This document shows, piece after piece, positions 18,797 to 20,172 of a stretch of 20,172 nucleotides of DNA; position 1 is the first letter of the stretch, and each line of letters starts with the position of its first letter. Both the position numbers and the translations under genes were made by a program. The notes beneath the pieces were generated by a model. The model was not told the origin of the DNA, made no database searches, and was given only the letters and a program-made list of their open reading frames with translations. The stretch lies in contig JAOXYB010002901.1 of the NCBI GenBank assembly GCA_028565635.1, positions 1-20,172 on the forward strand, written 5' to 3'. The stretch comes from Phoronis ovalis (taxonomy: Eukaryota; Phoronida; Phoronidae).

Positions 18797-19127
18797 GCTG
18801 TGGTAAATAAAAATCACCAAATATATACCTTGTCGTAAATGAAAAAACATGAAAAATATACCCTGTCGTAAATAACCCTCCCGAGATAGATACCCTGTGC
18901 AAATTCACTTGTAAATTATATACCCTGTGGCAAATAAATATGGAAAAATTTACGAACCTTAATTTTGCATACCTGTCGTAAAGTATAGGTTTTCCAAGAA
19001 ATACACCCTGTGTTAAACGAATACTTTTTAGAAATATACCCTGCGGTAAATTTCAGTCCAGCAAGAAAAGTATACCCTGTGGTAAATAAAGCTTTGAGAA
19101 GCGTGAAAAACATACCCTGTGGTAAAT
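18797..19127. repeat. Degenerate minisatellite with ATACCCTGTGGTAAAT core
   Basis: Ten cores close to ATACCCTGTGGTAAAT occur at about 18797, 18825, 18858, 18890, 18920, 18969, 19003, 19036, 19072 and 19112. Most spacings are 30-36 bases, with two of 40 and 49. The core is much better kept than the linkers. The last two copies are exact. The 96-codon minus-strand frame 18916-19206 is produced by this array and is not a gene. Confidence 0.85.
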
Positions 19128-19547
19128 GCGGGAACTGAAAAAAGGGGCCCATTGGGTGGCACATATATATAATGACTTTGAATGGTAGTACCCCCTGGGA
19201 TTTCATGATTTAAAATCTCAGTCATTCAGCGTTCACGTGGAAGAACTCATTCACAATTCACCAGCTAATTTCAGCTGCTTTCATTATTTACCATCGAAAA
19301 ACACGGCCCGTTCACTGTTCATGCAAAAAGTATACACTCCCCTCTTCAAAGGCGATACTTTCTTTTATGCATGTGTAATAGTGTTAGCTTGTATTAATAA
19401 ATCTTCATTGTTATAAAAATAAACACAATTCCAACAAGTTCAACTACGTAGGGTTGTAAAAATATATTAAATAACTCGGGTGTATTCTTAATTGTAAAAA
19501 GACATTTGCAAAAACCACCCCACATAGTAAAAATGGGGTCAGTTCGA
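19128..19547. other. Stretch without recognised feature
   Basis: No gene, RNA or repeat recognised between the two tandem arrays. Confidence 0.45.
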
Positions 19548-19606
19548 TAGTCCGACATCCCATTAGTCCGACATCTCATTAGTCCGACATCCCATTAGTC
19601 CGACAA
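19548..19606. repeat. 16-bp tandem repeat (TAGTCCGACATCCCAT)
   Basis: Copies start at 19548, 19564, 19580 and 19596, exactly 16 bases apart, with one C/T difference in the second. The last copy is partial. The array reads TCGGACTAATGGGATG on the other strand. Confidence 0.9.
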
Positions 19607-19998
19607 TAAATAACCAATTTTTGACAGCTTTGCTAACTTAGAGTTGAAATTAATCATGTCAAAATGTTACACGTTCGAACAATGCAATCTACTAAAGTTA
19701 TACTGTACTCTTTTGACAATATTCATTACGTTGTTATAATTCAGAAACCTAGTGTATATTGAATTCATATTTGTTTACTTTCTGATCCAAGTGAATTCGT
19801 ATAGATAAGTCCATGTACAACTTGACTGATACGCCATACTCACGATCCCACTCTTAGCATTCTACTATTGTAGGACGACAGTGTTCTTCCTCTAACCTGT
19901 AGTTTTCCTGAACAGATCCGTTCTACTATACATTGTACCGATTTTAGAAAAAAAAACTAATTGCAAATAGCACGAAAGCATAATATTACTATCATGAA
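19607..19998. other. Stretch without recognised feature
   Basis: No gene, RNA or repeat recognised before the terminal tandem array. Confidence 0.45.
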
Positions 19999-20172
19999 TA
20001 GTGAGTAAAGTAAGAACAAAAAAACTAGTGAGTAAAGTAAGAACAAAAAAACTAGTGAGTAAAGTAAGAACAAAAAAACTAGTGAGTAAAGTAACAACAA
20101 AAAAACTAGTGAGTAAAGTAAGAACAAAAAAACTAGTGAGTAAAGTAACAACAAAAAAACTAGTGAGTAAAG
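19999..20172. repeat. 27-bp tandem array, running off the right end
   Basis: Units begin GTGAGTAAAG at 20001, 20028, 20055, 20082, 20109, 20136 and 20163, exactly 27 bases apart. The only variation is TAAGAAC versus TAACAAC: copies 4 and 6 carry C, the others G. Near-perfect identity marks a young array. Its true length is unknown because the window ends within it. Confidence 0.95.

Noticed and set aside
18916-19206. Minus-strand 96-codon frame
   Set aside because: It consists of the ATACCCTGTGGTAAAT array; no domain, and spacing near 33 keeps it open.
19957-20154. Minus-strand 65-codon hydrophobic frame
   Set aside because: It is the 27-bp tandem array read in a frame kept open because 27 is a multiple of three.
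19548-20172. CRISPR-like regular repeats
   Set aside because: Repeats are tandem with no unique spacers, and the window is eukaryotic.
1-20172. tRNA or rRNA genes
   Set aside because: No cloverleaf with proper A and B boxes and no rRNA-like segment was seen by eye; short chance matches near 7450 did not hold up.

Overview
The window looks like nuclear DNA of an invertebrate animal, most likely a marine lophotrochozoan such as a bivalve or other mollusc. It is AT-rich, has very low coding density, and carries split exons with GT/AG borders, decayed non-LTR retrotransposons, a TA-flanked transposon remnant and many degenerate tandem repeats. The taxon is an inference from this style of sequence; no marker gene fixes it.

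Only one host gene is well supported. It is a cytosolic sulfotransferase (SULT) on the + strand, seen as two coding exons: 11418-11719 and 16534-16917. They join in phase 0 and encode about 228 residues, from the middle of the PAPS phosphosulfate-binding loop to the C terminus. The N-terminal ~45-60 residues must lie on one or more upstream exons that I could not find. A poly(A) signal follows at 17043. The 4.8-kb intron carries a 28-bp inverted repeat (12625-12833) and a dead, 5'-truncated, antisense LINE (13797-15970) flanked by a probable 11-bp target-site duplication.

Most of the rest is repeat. One family, built on a ~141-188-bp monomer with a small palindromic core (ATGGCC-7 nt-GGCCAT), forms three clusters: 211-1935 (+), 4836-6935 (inverted) and 10198-11185 (+). 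A stray fragment lies at 8084-8122. Other elements are a 648-bp Tc1/mariner-like MITE (2549-3196), a ~190-bp direct repeat pair (7296 and 8274), a LINE 3' tail (9905-10197), three degenerate minisatellites with ~33-nt spacing (3366, 4590, 18797), a 16-bp tandem repeat (19548) and a 27-bp tandem repeat running off the right end (19999-20172).

I see no gene cluster that forms a new multi-gene system. The most interesting open points are the palindromic repeat family, whose copies keep a recurring reading frame, and its opposite-strand layout, the previously unannotated TA-flanked element, and the unusual Asn-His in the sulfotransferase PAPS loop.
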